Made by a program: the position numbers and the translations under genes
Shown here: positions 10,290 to 20,609 of the stretch, one piece after another
Layout of the letters: each line of letters opens with the position of its first letter
Numbering within the stretch: the stretch's first letter is position 1
The notes under the pieces: generated by a model
Databases searched by the model: none
The model's input: the letters and a program-made list of their open reading frames with translations, nothing else
Told to the model about the DNA's origin: nothing
Source of the DNA: Achromobacter sp. AONIH1
GTDB lineage: Bacteria > Pseudomonadota > Gammaproteobacteria > Burkholderiales > Burkholderiaceae_B
NCBI RefSeq assembly: GCF_002902905.1
Contig: NZ_CP026124.1
Span: forward strand, 62,001-126,000
Reading direction: 5' to 3'
Length of the DNA: 64,000 nucleotides

Positions 10290-10775
10290 ATGACTCCCAG
10301 CCTGACCCTGATCGTCGCCTATTCCGACAACCGCGCCATCGGGCGCGACAATGCCCTGCCCTGGCGGCTGCCGGGGGATCTGGCGCATTTCAAGCGCAGC
10401 ACGCTGGGTCATCCCATCATCATGGGCCGCAAGACCTGGGATTCTCTGGGGCGGCCGCTGCCGGGGCGCGCCAATATCGTCGTCAGCCGCAATCCGGATT
10501 TCGCGCCGGAAGGCGCCATCGTGGTGGCGTCGCTGGAAGCGGCGGCGCGGGCTTGCGGGGATGTGGCCGAGGCCTTCGTCATCGGCGGCGCGCAGATCTA
10601 TGCGCAGGCCCTGCCGCTGGCGCGCCGCGTGCTGGCCACCGAGGTGCATGCCCGGGTCGAGGGCGATGCCTTCTTCCCATTGCTGCCGGCCTTCCAATGG
10701 AAGGAAACGGCGCGCGAGCGGCAGCCGGCCGAGAACGGCTACGAATACGACTTCGTGACCTACGAGCGCGCCTGA
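10290..10775 (+). CDS. folA: dihydrofolate reductase
   Basis: 161 residues. It reduces dihydrofolate to tetrahydrofolate with NADPH. Family signatures are IVAYSDNRAIGRDNALPWRL with the catalytic acidic Asp in the LPGDLAHFK helix, IIMGRKTWDSLGRPLPGR binding NADPH phosphate, and FVIGGAQIYAQ. ATG 10290 is selected because homologues start two to four residues before the first strand; the Shine-Dalgarno is weak. The substrate is the product of ThyA, whose gene is upstream. The gene is followed closely by the convergent MocR-type gene. Confidence 0.95.
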   Translation: MTPSLTLIVAYSDNRAIGRDNALPWRLPGDLAHFKRSTLGHPIIMGRKTWDSLGRPLPGRANIVVSRNPDFAPEGAIVVASLEAAARACGDVAEAFVIGGAQIYAQALPLARRVLATEVHARVEGDAFFPLLPAFQWKETARERQPAENGYEYDFVTYERA

Positions 10776-10800
10776 GCGGGCGCGCCTCGGGAGCCGACCC

Positions 10801-12219
10801 TCAGGCCGCGCCCGCGTTGCGCATGAAGCGCCACAGCGCCGGCGCTTCCGAGTACGCGACGTTGAAGCGCACCCAGGGCGTGTCGGCCTCGTCGGCCTCG
10901 AAGTAGGAACCCGGCGCCAGCCAGATGCCGTCCTTCAAGGCCATCTCGGCCAGCCCGTTGGCGCCGCACCCGCGCCATTGCCCCGCCACTTTCGCCCACA
11001 GGAACAGGCCCGCCTGTGGCCGCGTGTGGATGTCGAAGCCATGCGCGTCCATCAGCCCTGCCACGGCGGCATGCGCCTGTTCCAGCCGCTCCCGCGTGCG
11101 CGCGATGTGGGCGCGGTAGCGGCCCTCGCGGATCACCTGGTGCACGATGCGCTCCATGATCTCGGGCGAGGTCAGACCCACGGCCATCTTGGTGCGCGCG
11201 ATGTCGCGCACCAGGTCGCGGTGCGCCACCACATAGCCCACCCGCACCGACGGGCTGATCACCTTGGAGTAGCCGCCCAGGTAGACCACGCGGCAACCGC
11301 CGTCCAGCGCCGCCAGCATGGGCGTGACGCCGGGCGCCAGCTCGCGCGAGATATCGTCCTCCACCACCCAGAGACCGTGCCGCTCGGCCGTCTGCAGGAT
11401 GCGGAAGGCGTTGGCCATGCCGATGCTGGCGCCGGACGGATTCTGCAGCGCCGTATTGATGAACAGGGCGCGCGGCCGGTGCTGGGCCGCCACGCGCTCC
11501 AGCGCCTCGCAATCCAGTCCGTCGGCATGGCGCGGCACCGGCACCACGCGCAAGCCCGCCAGCCGCAGCATCTGCAGCAGGTTGGCGTAGGCCGGCTGTT
11601 CCACCACCACCGTATCGCCGTGGCGCAGCAGGGTGCGGATCACCATGTCCAGGCCGTGCGACACGCCCTGGGTCAAGAGGACCTGCGACACCTCCACTTC
11701 CATGCCCTGCGCGCTGAGGCTGGCGGCGATGGTCTCGCGCAGCGGCGCGTAGCCATAGGGATGGCCGTAGTTGGCGATGCGCATGGCCGGCACCCGGCCC
11801 AGGTGGCGCAGGGCCACATGCAGCCCTTCCTCGTTCAGCCATTCCCCCGGCAGCCAGCCACAGCCGGACTTGATGGGGATGGAATGGTCCGCGAAGATGT
11901 CCGACACCAGCCAGCCGGCGTTCAGGCGCGGCGGCTCCCAGGACGGCGTCTCGCCCCGGCGCGCGGGCGCGTCCGGCGAAGCGACGCGGTAGCCCGCTCC
12001 GGGCCGGGCCGCCAGCCAGCCCAGCGACACCAGCCGGCTGTAGGCGCTGGCCACCGTGAAAGTGCTGATCTCGTACTGGCGCGCGAGCTCCCGCACCGAG
12101 GGTAGGGACATACCCGGACGCAGCACCTGCTGCTCGATGGCGCGCAACACGGCGGCAACCAGCTGCTCGACCAGGGTCGGCCCCTGGCCGCGCGCGCGCT
12201 GGGGCTGGAAATCGATCAT
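10801..12219 (-). CDS. MocR/GntR-type regulator with aminotransferase domain
   Basis: About 472 residues. The N-terminus is a GntR winged helix (residues ~1-75: LPSVRELARQYEIS, FTVASAYSRL, GAGYRV). The rest is a fold-type I aminotransferase-like domain, including the PLP-binding stretch YLGGYSKVISPSVRVGYV with its Schiff-base lysine. This is the MocR architecture, in which PLP or an amino donor adduct controls DNA binding. ATG 12219 is preferred; an in-frame TTG lies two codons upstream, inside the operator. There is no Shine-Dalgarno, so the leader is short or absent. It is divergent from the transaminase gene and likely regulates it in response to an omega-amino acid such as beta-alanine (inferred from position). 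Confidence 0.87.
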   Translation of the reverse strand: MIDFQPQRARGQGPTLVEQLVAAVLRAIEQQVLRPGMSLPSVRELARQYEISTFTVASAYSRLVSLGWLAARPGAGYRVASPDAPARRGETPSWEPPRLNAGWLVSDIFADHSIPIKSGCGWLPGEWLNEEGLHVALRHLGRVPAMRIANYGHPYGYAPLRETIAASLSAQGMEVEVSQVLLTQGVSHGLDMVIRTLLRHGDTVVVEQPAYANLLQMLRLAGLRVVPVPRHADGLDCEALERVAAQHRPRALFINTALQNPSGASIGMANAFRILQTAERHGLWVVEDDISRELAPGVTPMLAALDGGCRVVYLGGYSKVISPSVRVGYVVAHRDLVRDIARTKMAVGLTSPEIMERIVHQVIREGRYRAHIARTRERLEQAHAAVAGLMDAHGFDIHTRPQAGLFLWAKVAGQWRGCGANGLAEMALKDGIWLAPGSYFEADEADTPWVRFNVAYSEAPALWRFMRNAGAA

Positions 12220-12225
12220 CGCCAA

Positions 12226-12260
12226 AACTGTACAGTTGTCATGGTTGGAACTATACAGTT
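12226..12260. promoter_or_regulatory. paired palindromic operators of the MocR-type regulator
   Basis: Two near-identical 12-bp palindromes, AACTGTACAGTT (12226-12237) and AACTATACAGTT (12249-12260), with centres 23 bp apart, about two helical turns. The first abuts the regulator start codon. The second contains TATAGT, a possible -10 for the regulator on the minus strand. For the rightward transaminase gene a candidate -10 TATATT (12281-12286) lacks a good -35, which fits activation from these sites. Confidence 0.65.
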
Positions 12261-12375
12261 AGGGCGCTTTGCACGGATCGTATATTTTCAATCCCGGCCG
12301 GACATACCAGAATCATCCGCAATCCCGCCGCCCGCGCCTTGCAGGCCCCGCGGTTTTCCTTACCCAGGAGTCGCC

Positions 12376-13701
12376 ATGAACGCCCGCGCCCAGCTTCCCG
12401 ACCTGTCCCATCTGTGGATGCCCTTCACCGCCAACAAGCAGTTCAAGGCGCAACCGCGCCTGCTGGCCGGCGCCAAGGGCATGTACTACACCTCGGCCGA
12501 CGGCCGCCAGATCCTGGACGGCACCGCGGGCCTGTGGTGCGTGAACGCCGGCCATTGCCGCGAGGAAATCGTGTCGGCCATCGCCAAGCAGGCCGGCGAG
12601 ATGGACTACGCGCCCGGCTTCCAGCTGGGCCACCCGCTGGCCTTCGAGGCCGCCACGGCCGTCGCCGGCCTGATGCCGGCCGGCCTGGACCGCGTGTTCT
12701 TCACCAACTCGGGCTCCGAGTCGGTGGACACCGCGCTCAAGATCGCCCTGGCCTACCACCGCGCCCGTGGCGAAGGCCAGCGCACCCGCCTGATCGGCCG
12801 CGAGCGCGGCTATCACGGAGTGGGCTTCGGCGGCATCTCGGTGGGCGGCATCTCGCCCAACCGCAAGACCTTCTCCGGCGCCCTGCTGCCGGCGGTGGAC
12901 CATCTGCCGCACACCCACAACCTGGAAAAGAACGCCTATTCCAAGGGCCAGCCGGCCTGGGGCGCGCACCTGGCCGAAGAACTCGAACGCATCATCGCGC
13001 TGCATGACGCGTCCACCATCGCCGCCGTGATCGTCGAGCCCATGGCCGGCTCCACCGGCGTGCTGGTGCCGCCCGTGGGCTACCTGGAAAAACTGCGTGA
13101 AATCACCGCCAAGCACGGCATCCTGCTGATCTTCGACGAGGTCATCACCGCCTACGGCCGCCTGGGCGAAGCCACCGCCGCACATTACTTCGGCGTCACG
13201 CCGGACCTGATCACCATGGCCAAGGGCGTGAGCAACGCCGCCATTCCGGCCGGCGCGGTCGCCGTCAAGCGCGAGGTGCATGACGCCATCGTCAACGGCC
13301 CGCAGGGCGGCATCGAGTTCTTCCACGGCTACACCTATTCGGCGCACCCGCTGGCCGCCGCCGCCATCCTGGCGACGCTGGACATCTATCGACGCGACGA
13401 CCTGTTCGGCCGCGCCCGCAAGCTGTCCGGCGCCTTCCAGGAAGCCGCGCATTCGCTCAAGGGCGCGCCGCACGTCATCGACGTGCGCAACATCGGCCTG
13501 GTGGCCGGCATCGAACTGGCCCCGCGCGCCGGCGCGCCCGGCGCGCGCGCTTCGGAAGTGTTCCAGAAGTGCTTCGACAGCGGCCTCATGGTCCGCTACA
13601 CCGGCGATATCATCGCCGTCTCGCCGCCCCTGATCATCGACGAGGCCCAGATCGGCCAGATCTTCGACCAGATCGGCAAGGTCCTGAAAGAGGTCGCGTA
13701 A
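12376..13701 (+). CDS. omega-amino acid (beta-alanine):pyruvate transaminase
   Basis: 441-residue class III PLP aminotransferase that moves the amino group of beta-alanine or other omega-amino acids to pyruvate, giving malonate semialdehyde and alanine. Hallmarks are the N-terminal HLWMPFTANKQFK, GLWCVNAGHCR, TNSGSESVDTALK, RGYHGVGFGG, LLIFDEVITAYGRLG with the PLP-ring Asp, ITMAKGVSNAAIP with the Schiff-base Lys, and FHGYTYSAHP. ATG 12376 follows the Shine-Dalgarno CAGGAG; the open frame upstream is non-coding promoter. The sequence is close to Pseudomonas omega-amino acid transaminase (BauA type) as remembered. Downstream mmsA-like gene would use the semialdehyde. Confidence 0.92.
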   Translation: MNARAQLPDLSHLWMPFTANKQFKAQPRLLAGAKGMYYTSADGRQILDGTAGLWCVNAGHCREEIVSAIAKQAGEMDYAPGFQLGHPLAFEAATAVAGLMPAGLDRVFFTNSGSESVDTALKIALAYHRARGEGQRTRLIGRERGYHGVGFGGISVGGISPNRKTFSGALLPAVDHLPHTHNLEKNAYSKGQPAWGAHLAEELERIIALHDASTIAAVIVEPMAGSTGVLVPPVGYLEKLREITAKHGILLIFDEVITAYGRLGEATAAHYFGVTPDLITMAKGVSNAAIPAGAVAVKREVHDAIVNGPQGGIEFFHGYTYSAHPLAAAAILATLDIYRRDDLFGRARKLSGAFQEAAHSLKGAPHVIDVRNIGLVAGIELAPRAGAPGARASEVFQKCFDSGLMVRYTGDIIAVSPPLIIDEAQIGQIFDQIGKVLKEVA

Positions 13702-13737
13702 GGCGCTTGCGCGCGCTACTGTCCCGACCTGAACCGC

Positions 13738-13758
13738 GGGCGGCCTGAAAGGCCGCCC
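13738..13758 (+). terminator. hairpin between transaminase and dehydrogenase genes
   Basis: 9-bp stem (13738-13746 with 13750-13758, GGGCGGCCT arm) with a GAA loop. A weak T-run (13765-13768) follows a few bases later. It may be a partial terminator or attenuator lowering read-through into the dehydrogenase gene. Confidence 0.5.
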
Positions 13759-13797
13759 TCGGGCATTTTGAAGAAACCCGCTTCGAGCTTTGCATCC

Positions 13798-15291
<1,494 letters not shown>

Positions 15292-15384
15292 GGGTCCCCC
15301 CCGAAGCGCTTGCGCGCTTCCCCCCAGGGGGCGTCGCTACGGACCGGCAAAGCCGGCTCCGTGCGACCCCGCTTGGGGCGGCCT
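15292..15384 (+). repeat. gene-end structured repeat, copy 3 (after mmsA)
   Basis: Starts at the mmsA stop and contains GAAGCGC...GCGCTTC arms, CCCCCC/GGGGG arms and ACCGGCAAAGCCGGCTCCG, same orientation as the gene. It separates the beta-alanine genes from the M81/ABC island. Confidence 0.8.
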
Positions 15385-15544
15385 TGCCAAACAGTGACAC
15401 CCAATTTCAAGGTAATGGCATTGCGCCCTTTTGCAGCATTGCGGATGACGCAAGGCCAATGTCACAAGCACTGAAACACGCGCGGGGATAAGCACAGCAT
15501 AGTGTCCCGCGGCGTCCGGACATCCGTATCACAAGGGGATTTTG

Positions 15545-17053
15545 ATGCGTATCGGGATAGGCGGCTTTCAGCATGAGACGAACACGTTCGCGCCGTCGCG
15601 CGCGGCGTGGGAGGATTTCGCGGACAAGGGCGGCGGCTGGCCTCGGCTGGTCAGCGGGCCGGCCATGTTCCAGGCGGTGGCCGGCGCCAACATACCGGTG
15701 GCCGGCTTCATCGAGGCGATGGGCGCGCATACGCTGCTGCCCGCCACCTGGGCCGCGGCCAGTCCGTCGGGACCGGTCACGCGCGACGCCTACGAGAGCA
15801 TCAGCGCGCTGATCCTGCAGGGGCTGTCGGCCGCGATGCCGCTGGACGGGGTCTACCTTGATCTGCACGGCGCGATGGTGGCCGAGCACCTGGACGACGG
15901 CGAAGGCGAGCTGCTGCGGCGCGTGCGTGAACGGGTCGGACCCGACGTGCCCGTCGTCGCCAGCCTGGACCTGCATGCCAACATGACCCGCGAGATGCTG
16001 CGCCACGCCGACGCGCTGGTCTGCTATCGCACCTATCCGCACATCGACATGGCCGAGACCGGGCAACGCGCGGCCGCGCTGCTCGCGGCGCGGCTGCACG
16101 GCGCGCCGCGCGCCTGTAGCGCCCTGCGCCAGCTGCCGTATCTGATTCCGCTGTGCTGGCAGTCCACCGACATCGAGCCCGCGCGCGGCCTGTACCAGCG
16201 CCTGGCGGAGATTGAGGCGCGCAGCGGCGCCAGCCTGTCGTTCGCCACGGGTTTTCCCGCTGCGGACTTTCCCGAATGCCTGCCCGCCGTGTGGGCGCAC
16301 GCCGCCACGCAGGCGCAGGCCGACGCGGCCGCGAGCGAAATGGAACGCGCGGTGCTGGCGGCCGAATCCGCTTTCGGCGGCACGCTGCATGACGCCGACG
16401 AGGCCGTGCAGACCGCCATGCGCATGGCGCGCGATGCGTCGCGCCCGGTCGTCATCGCCGACGCGCAGGACAATCCCGGCGCGGGCGGCAGCTCCGACAC
16501 CACCGGCGTGCTGCGCGCGCTGATTCGCCACGGCGCGCGCGATGCCGCCATCGGCCTGATCGTCGATCCGGCCGCGGCGCTGGCCGCGCATCACGCGGGC
16601 GCGGGCAACACGCTGCGGATTGCATTGGGTGGACACTCGGGTATTCCCGACGATGCGCCGCTGGAAGCCGAATTCCTGGTCGAAAAAACGTCCGACGGCC
16701 GCTTCGACACGCATGGCGCGTTCTACCGCGGCTTCCATATGGACCTGGGGCCCAGCGCCTGCCTGAGCCTGGGCGGCGTGCGCATCGTGGTGGCCTCGAA
16801 CAAGGTGCAGATGGCCGACCAGGAGATGTTCCGCTTTGCCGGCGTGGATCCCGCGCGCGCCGCGATCCTGGTGGTGAAAAGTTCGGCGCACTTCCGCGCC
16901 GACTTCACGTCCATCGCCCATGCCATCCTGGTCTGCGCGGCGCCTGGATCCATGCTGATGGACGCGGCAAAACAACCATGGACACGGCTGCGTCCCGGCA
17001 TCAGAATGGCACCTTGCGGGCCGGCGTTTTCCAGCCGGCCAGGCAATGCCTGA
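15545..17053 (+). CDS. M81 family metallopeptidase (MlrC-like), copy 1
   Basis: 502 residues. Family M81 includes MlrC (microcystinase C), a zinc enzyme that cleaves linear peptides containing the beta-amino acid Adda. Signatures in order: FQHETNTFAPS (N-terminus), LDLHGAM, SLDLHANM, YRTYPHIDM, AQDNPGAGGSSDTT and the C-terminal SSAHFRADF. No signal peptide, so cytoplasmic. ATG 15545 follows AGGGG; a TTG one codon earlier is less likely. It is the first gene of a run with a peptide ABC importer, an amidase and a second M81 gene, so it probably hydrolyses an imported peptide-like compound. The true substrate is unknown; it is unlikely to be microcystin in this host. Confidence 0.85.
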   Translation: MRIGIGGFQHETNTFAPSRAAWEDFADKGGGWPRLVSGPAMFQAVAGANIPVAGFIEAMGAHTLLPATWAAASPSGPVTRDAYESISALILQGLSAAMPLDGVYLDLHGAMVAEHLDDGEGELLRRVRERVGPDVPVVASLDLHANMTREMLRHADALVCYRTYPHIDMAETGQRAAALLAARLHGAPRACSALRQLPYLIPLCWQSTDIEPARGLYQRLAEIEARSGASLSFATGFPAADFPECLPAVWAHAATQAQADAAASEMERAVLAAESAFGGTLHDADEAVQTAMRMARDASRPVVIADAQDNPGAGGSSDTTGVLRALIRHGARDAAIGLIVDPAAALAAHHAGAGNTLRIALGGHSGIPDDAPLEAEFLVEKTSDGRFDTHGAFYRGFHMDLGPSACLSLGGVRIVVASNKVQMADQEMFRFAGVDPARAAILVVKSSAHFRADFTSIAHAILVCAAPGSMLMDAAKQPWTRLRPGIRMAPCGPAFSSRPGNA

Positions 17054-17136
17054 CCCTCTCGCGCCGCCATGCGGGCGACGCGCCAACGACGTAGCGGCCG
17101 ACGAACGCCGCCCACACCGATCCAAGGGGAACATTC

Positions 17137-18702
17137 ATGCTGAAGTTTGTCCGTGCAGCCGCATTTGCCGGCGCGACCCTCCTGATGGCCCACGGCGCCT
17201 ACGCCGACACGGTCATCAAGTCGGTCATGCATTCGCCGTTGCGCCTGACCGACCCGCACGCCACCACCGCGTACATCACCACGTGGCACGGCTACATGAT
17301 CTACGACACGCTGCTGGCCACCGACGCCGACAACAAGATCCAGCCGCAGATGCTCGAAAAGTGGGACGTCTCGCCCGACGGCAAGACCTACACCATGACC
17401 CTGCGCGACGGCCAGAAGTGGCATGACGGCAAGCCCGTGACGGCCGACGACTGCGTCGCCTCGATCAAGCGCTGGGCCAGCGGCGACATCATGGGCCGCA
17501 CGCTGCTGAAGTTCACCGACAAGATCGAGATCGTCGACGACAAGACCTTCCGCGTCGTCATGAAGGAACCCACCGACCTGGTGCTGCGCGCGCTGTCCAA
17601 GCCCACCGGCACCGCGCCCTTCATGATGCCCAAGCGCATCGCCGAGCAGGCCATCGGCCAGCCCATCACCGACATGACCGGCTCGGGTCCGTTCAAGATC
17701 GTCGAGTTCAAGCCGGGCGTGAAGACCGTCTACGCCAAGAACACCGATTACGTGCCCCGCAAGGAACCCGCCAGCGGCCTGGCCGGCGGCAAGGTCGTCA
17801 ACGTCGACAAGGTCGAATGGAACGTCATGCCCGACGCCCTGACCACCGCCAACGCGTTGCTCGGCGGCGAGATCGACTTCGTCGAGCAGTTCCCCTACGA
17901 CCTGCTGCCCATGGTCGAAGGCAACAAGGATCTGAAGGAAGAGTCGCTCAGCCCGGTCGGCTACTTCACGATGTACCGCTTCAACTTCAAGTACCCGCCC
18001 TTCAACAACAAGAAGATCCGCCAGGCCGCCATGTACGCCGTGGGCCAGGAAGACGTGATGAAGGCGCTGGTCGGCAATCCCAAGTACTGGCGCACCTGCG
18101 CCTCGCTGTGGGGCTGCGGCACGCCGTTGGAAACCGACATCGGCAAGGATGTGGTGGTGCCGCAGAACACCGAGAAGGCCAAGGCGCTGCTGAAGGAAGC
18201 CGGCTACGACAACACGCCCGTGCTGATCATGCACGCCACCGACGTGGGCACGCTGTCGGCGCAGCCGGTGGTGATCGCGCAGGCGCTGCGCAAGGCCGGC
18301 TTCAACGTCAACCTGATGGCCATGGACTGGCAGAGCGTGGCCACGCGGCGCGCCTCCAAGGCCGCGCCCGCCGAAGGCGGCTGGAACATCCACAACACCA
18401 ACTGGTACGCCACCGACGTGATGGACCCGGTGCGCTCCGCGCCGGCCGCCGCCAGCGGCGACAACGCCTGGTTCGGCTGGCCCGACATGCCGCAGGTCGA
18501 AGAGCTGCGCACCAAGTTCGCGCTGACCTCCGACCCGGCCGAGCAGAAGAAAATCGCCGACGAGCTGCAGCGCATCGGCATCGACGAAGGCCTGTACGTG
18601 CCGCTCGGTCAGATGTCCGTGCCCACCGTGTATTCGACCAAGCTCTCGGGCCTGGTGCATGCGCCGGTGTTCGCGTTCTGGAACGTGAAGAAAGCCCCTT
18701 GA
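17137..18702 (+). CDS. peptide/nickel-type ABC transporter substrate-binding protein
   Basis: 521 residues with a Sec signal peptide (basic MLKFVR, hydrophobic core, AYADT cleavage region near residue 23). It belongs to solute-binding family 5 (DppA/OppA type): PQMLEKWDVSPDGKTYTMTLRDG, W-HDG-PVTADD, MTGSGPFKI and the C-terminal lobe. It is the periplasmic receptor of the importer encoded by the next three genes. The Shine-Dalgarno AAGGGG precedes ATG 17137. The ligand cannot be read from sequence; the flanking M81 peptidases and amidase suggest a modified or beta-peptide. Confidence 0.9.
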   Translation: MLKFVRAAAFAGATLLMAHGAYADTVIKSVMHSPLRLTDPHATTAYITTWHGYMIYDTLLATDADNKIQPQMLEKWDVSPDGKTYTMTLRDGQKWHDGKPVTADDCVASIKRWASGDIMGRTLLKFTDKIEIVDDKTFRVVMKEPTDLVLRALSKPTGTAPFMMPKRIAEQAIGQPITDMTGSGPFKIVEFKPGVKTVYAKNTDYVPRKEPASGLAGGKVVNVDKVEWNVMPDALTTANALLGGEIDFVEQFPYDLLPMVEGNKDLKEESLSPVGYFTMYRFNFKYPPFNNKKIRQAAMYAVGQEDVMKALVGNPKYWRTCASLWGCGTPLETDIGKDVVVPQNTEKAKALLKEAGYDNTPVLIMHATDVGTLSAQPVVIAQALRKAGFNVNLMAMDWQSVATRRASKAAPAEGGWNIHNTNWYATDVMDPVRSAPAAASGDNAWFGWPDMPQVEELRTKFALTSDPAEQKKIADELQRIGIDEGLYVPLGQMSVPTVYSTKLSGLVHAPVFAFWNVKKAP

Positions 18703-18744
18703 CGGGCAAGTAAGCAGATAGCCTAGCAGCACAAGGGGGAAAAC

Positions 18745-19686
18745 ATGCTGGCATTCGTCTCACGCCGGCTCCTCGCGACCATCCCCGTTCTGGTGATGGT
18801 CGCGGTGGTGGTCTTTGCGATATTGCGCTCCAGCCAGGGCGACCCGGCCGTCATCATGGCCGGCGACGGCGCCACGCCCGAACGTATCGAACAGATACGC
18901 CAGATCATGGGCCTGGAGCAGCCGGTGGTGAAGCAGTTCTTCATCTGGGCCGGCAAACTGGTGCAGGGCGACCTCGGCACCTCGCTGATGTCGGGCGTGC
19001 CCGTCACGCAGCTCATCGGGCAGCGGCTGGAGCCATCGCTCAGCCTGGCGGTCCTGACGCTGGTCTTCACGCTGATCGTCGCCATTCCGCTGGGCATCCT
19101 GGCGGCCTGGCGCCAGGGCAAGCTGCTGGACCGCGCCGTCATGGGCTTTTCCGTGCTCGGCTTCTCGGTGCCGGTGTTCGTCACCGGCTATCTGCTGATC
19201 TGGGCCTTCGCCATCAAGCTGGGCTGGTTCAACGTGCAGGGCTACACGCCGCTGGCCAACGGCTTCTGGCTGTTCCTGCACCGCCTGATCCTGCCCGCCC
19301 TGGCGCTGTCCACGGTCTACGTGGCGCTGATCGCGCGCATCACGCGCACCAGCGTCATCGAGGTCATGGGCGAGGACTTCATCCGCACCGCCCGCTCCAA
19401 GGGCCTGACCGAGACCGGCGTGCTGCTGGGCCACGCGCTGCGCAACGCGGCCGTGCCCATCGCCACGGTCGTGGGCGTGGGCGTGGCGCTGCTGATCAGC
19501 GGCGTGGTCGTCACCGAATCGGTGTTCAACATCCCCGGCCTGGGCCGGCTGGTGGTCGAGGCCGTGCTGGCGCGCGACTATCCGGTGATCCAGGGCCTGA
19601 CGCTGTTCTTCGCCTTTGTCTACGTGTTCATCAACCTCGTCGTCGATTGCGCCTACACGGTGTTCGATCCGCGCATCCGCTACTGA
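18745..19686 (+). CDS. ABC transporter permease, DppB type
   Basis: 313-residue inner-membrane permease of the DppB/OppB family. It has an N-terminal helix (RRLLATIPVLVMVAVVVFAILR), the family segment LGLEQPVVKQF-like IMGLEQPVVKQFFIWAG, LVQGDLGTSL, and the EAA loop TARSKGLTETGVLLGHALRNA that docks the ATPase. Good Shine-Dalgarno (AAGGGGGAAAA). It lies 42 bases after the binding-protein gene and 9 bases before the second permease gene, in one operon. Confidence 0.93.
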   Translation: MLAFVSRRLLATIPVLVMVAVVVFAILRSSQGDPAVIMAGDGATPERIEQIRQIMGLEQPVVKQFFIWAGKLVQGDLGTSLMSGVPVTQLIGQRLEPSLSLAVLTLVFTLIVAIPLGILAAWRQGKLLDRAVMGFSVLGFSVPVFVTGYLLIWAFAIKLGWFNVQGYTPLANGFWLFLHRLILPALALSTVYVALIARITRTSVIEVMGEDFIRTARSKGLTETGVLLGHALRNAAVPIATVVGVGVALLISGVVVTESVFNIPGLGRLVVEAVLARDYPVIQGLTLFFAFVYVFINLVVDCAYTVFDPRIRY

Positions 19687-19695
19687 GGCCCCATC

Positions 19696-20604
19696 ATGCA
19701 AACCCCAATCGACGCGGCCGACAACACCGCCGCCGCCGACCTGCCGGGCGGCGGCACGCCGCAAACCACGGCCTGGCGCCAGATCCGCCAGGGCCTGCGC
19801 AGCTGGCCCGTGATGCTGGCGCTGGCGGTGCTGGTCATCATCGTCGCCATCGCCCTGTTCGCGCCCTGGCTGGGCACGGTCGATCCCGTGCAGATCAACC
19901 CGGGATCGCGCCTGAAGCAGCCCTTCACCGAGTTCCTCTTCGGCACCGACGCCTTCGGCCGCGACGTCTGGTCGCGCGTGGCCTACGGCGCGCGCGTCTC
20001 GCTGATCGCCGGCCTGGGCGCCGCCGTGGTCAGCGTGGCGATCGGCCTGGTGATCGGCGTCATCGCCGGCTGGTTCCGCTCGCTGGACGGCCTGATCATG
20101 CGCACCATGGACGCCATCATGGCGATCCCCGGCATCCTGCTGGCGATCGCGCTGGTGTCGGTCTCGGGCGCCAGCCTGACCACGGTGCTGGTGGCCATCA
20201 CCATCCCCGAGATCCCGCGCGTGGTGCGGCTGGTGCGCGGCCAGATCCTGACCGTGCGCGGCGAGCCCTACGTCGAAGCCGCGCTGGCGCTGGGCACGCC
20301 GCTGCCCAAGCTGCTGTGGCGCCACATGGTGCCCAGCACCATCGCGCCGCTGACCGTGCAGGGCACCTATGTGTTCGCCTCGGCCATGCTGACCGAGGCC
20401 ATCCTCAGCTTCCTTGGCGCGGGCGTGCCGCCCGAGATCGCGTCCTGGGGCAACATCATGTCCGAGGGCCGCATGTACTTCCGCATGCTGCCGGGCCTGA
20501 TCCTGTTCCCCGGACTGTTCCTGTCGCTGACCGTGCTCAGCGTGAACATCCTGGGCGACGCCTTGCGCGACGCGCTGGACCCGAAAATGGTGCGCAGGAC
20601 CTGA
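19696..20604 (+). CDS. ABC transporter permease, DppC type
   Basis: 302-residue partner permease of the DppC/OppC family, with the N-terminal cytosolic segment and first helix, the LFGTDAFGRDVWSRVAYGARVSL signature (cited by parts: FGTDAFGRD), several helices, and the EAA-type loop EAALALGTPLPKLLWRHMVP. Pairs with the preceding permease to form the channel. Its stop is 5 bases before the ATPase start, indicating tight co-translation. Confidence 0.93.
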   Translation: MQTPIDAADNTAAADLPGGGTPQTTAWRQIRQGLRSWPVMLALAVLVIIVAIALFAPWLGTVDPVQINPGSRLKQPFTEFLFGTDAFGRDVWSRVAYGARVSLIAGLGAAVVSVAIGLVIGVIAGWFRSLDGLIMRTMDAIMAIPGILLAIALVSVSGASLTTVLVAITIPEIPRVVRLVRGQILTVRGEPYVEAALALGTPLPKLLWRHMVPSTIAPLTVQGTYVFASAMLTEAILSFLGAGVPPEIASWGNIMSEGRMYFRMLPGLILFPGLFLSLTVLSVNILGDALRDALDPKMVRRT

Positions 20605-20609
20605 CGCCG

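Noticed and set aside
19647..20609. Upstream extension of the ATPase frame through the permease gene
   Set aside because: The sequence before 20610 is out of frame with the conserved permease and has no family match; the start at 20610 gives a normal ABC N-terminus.
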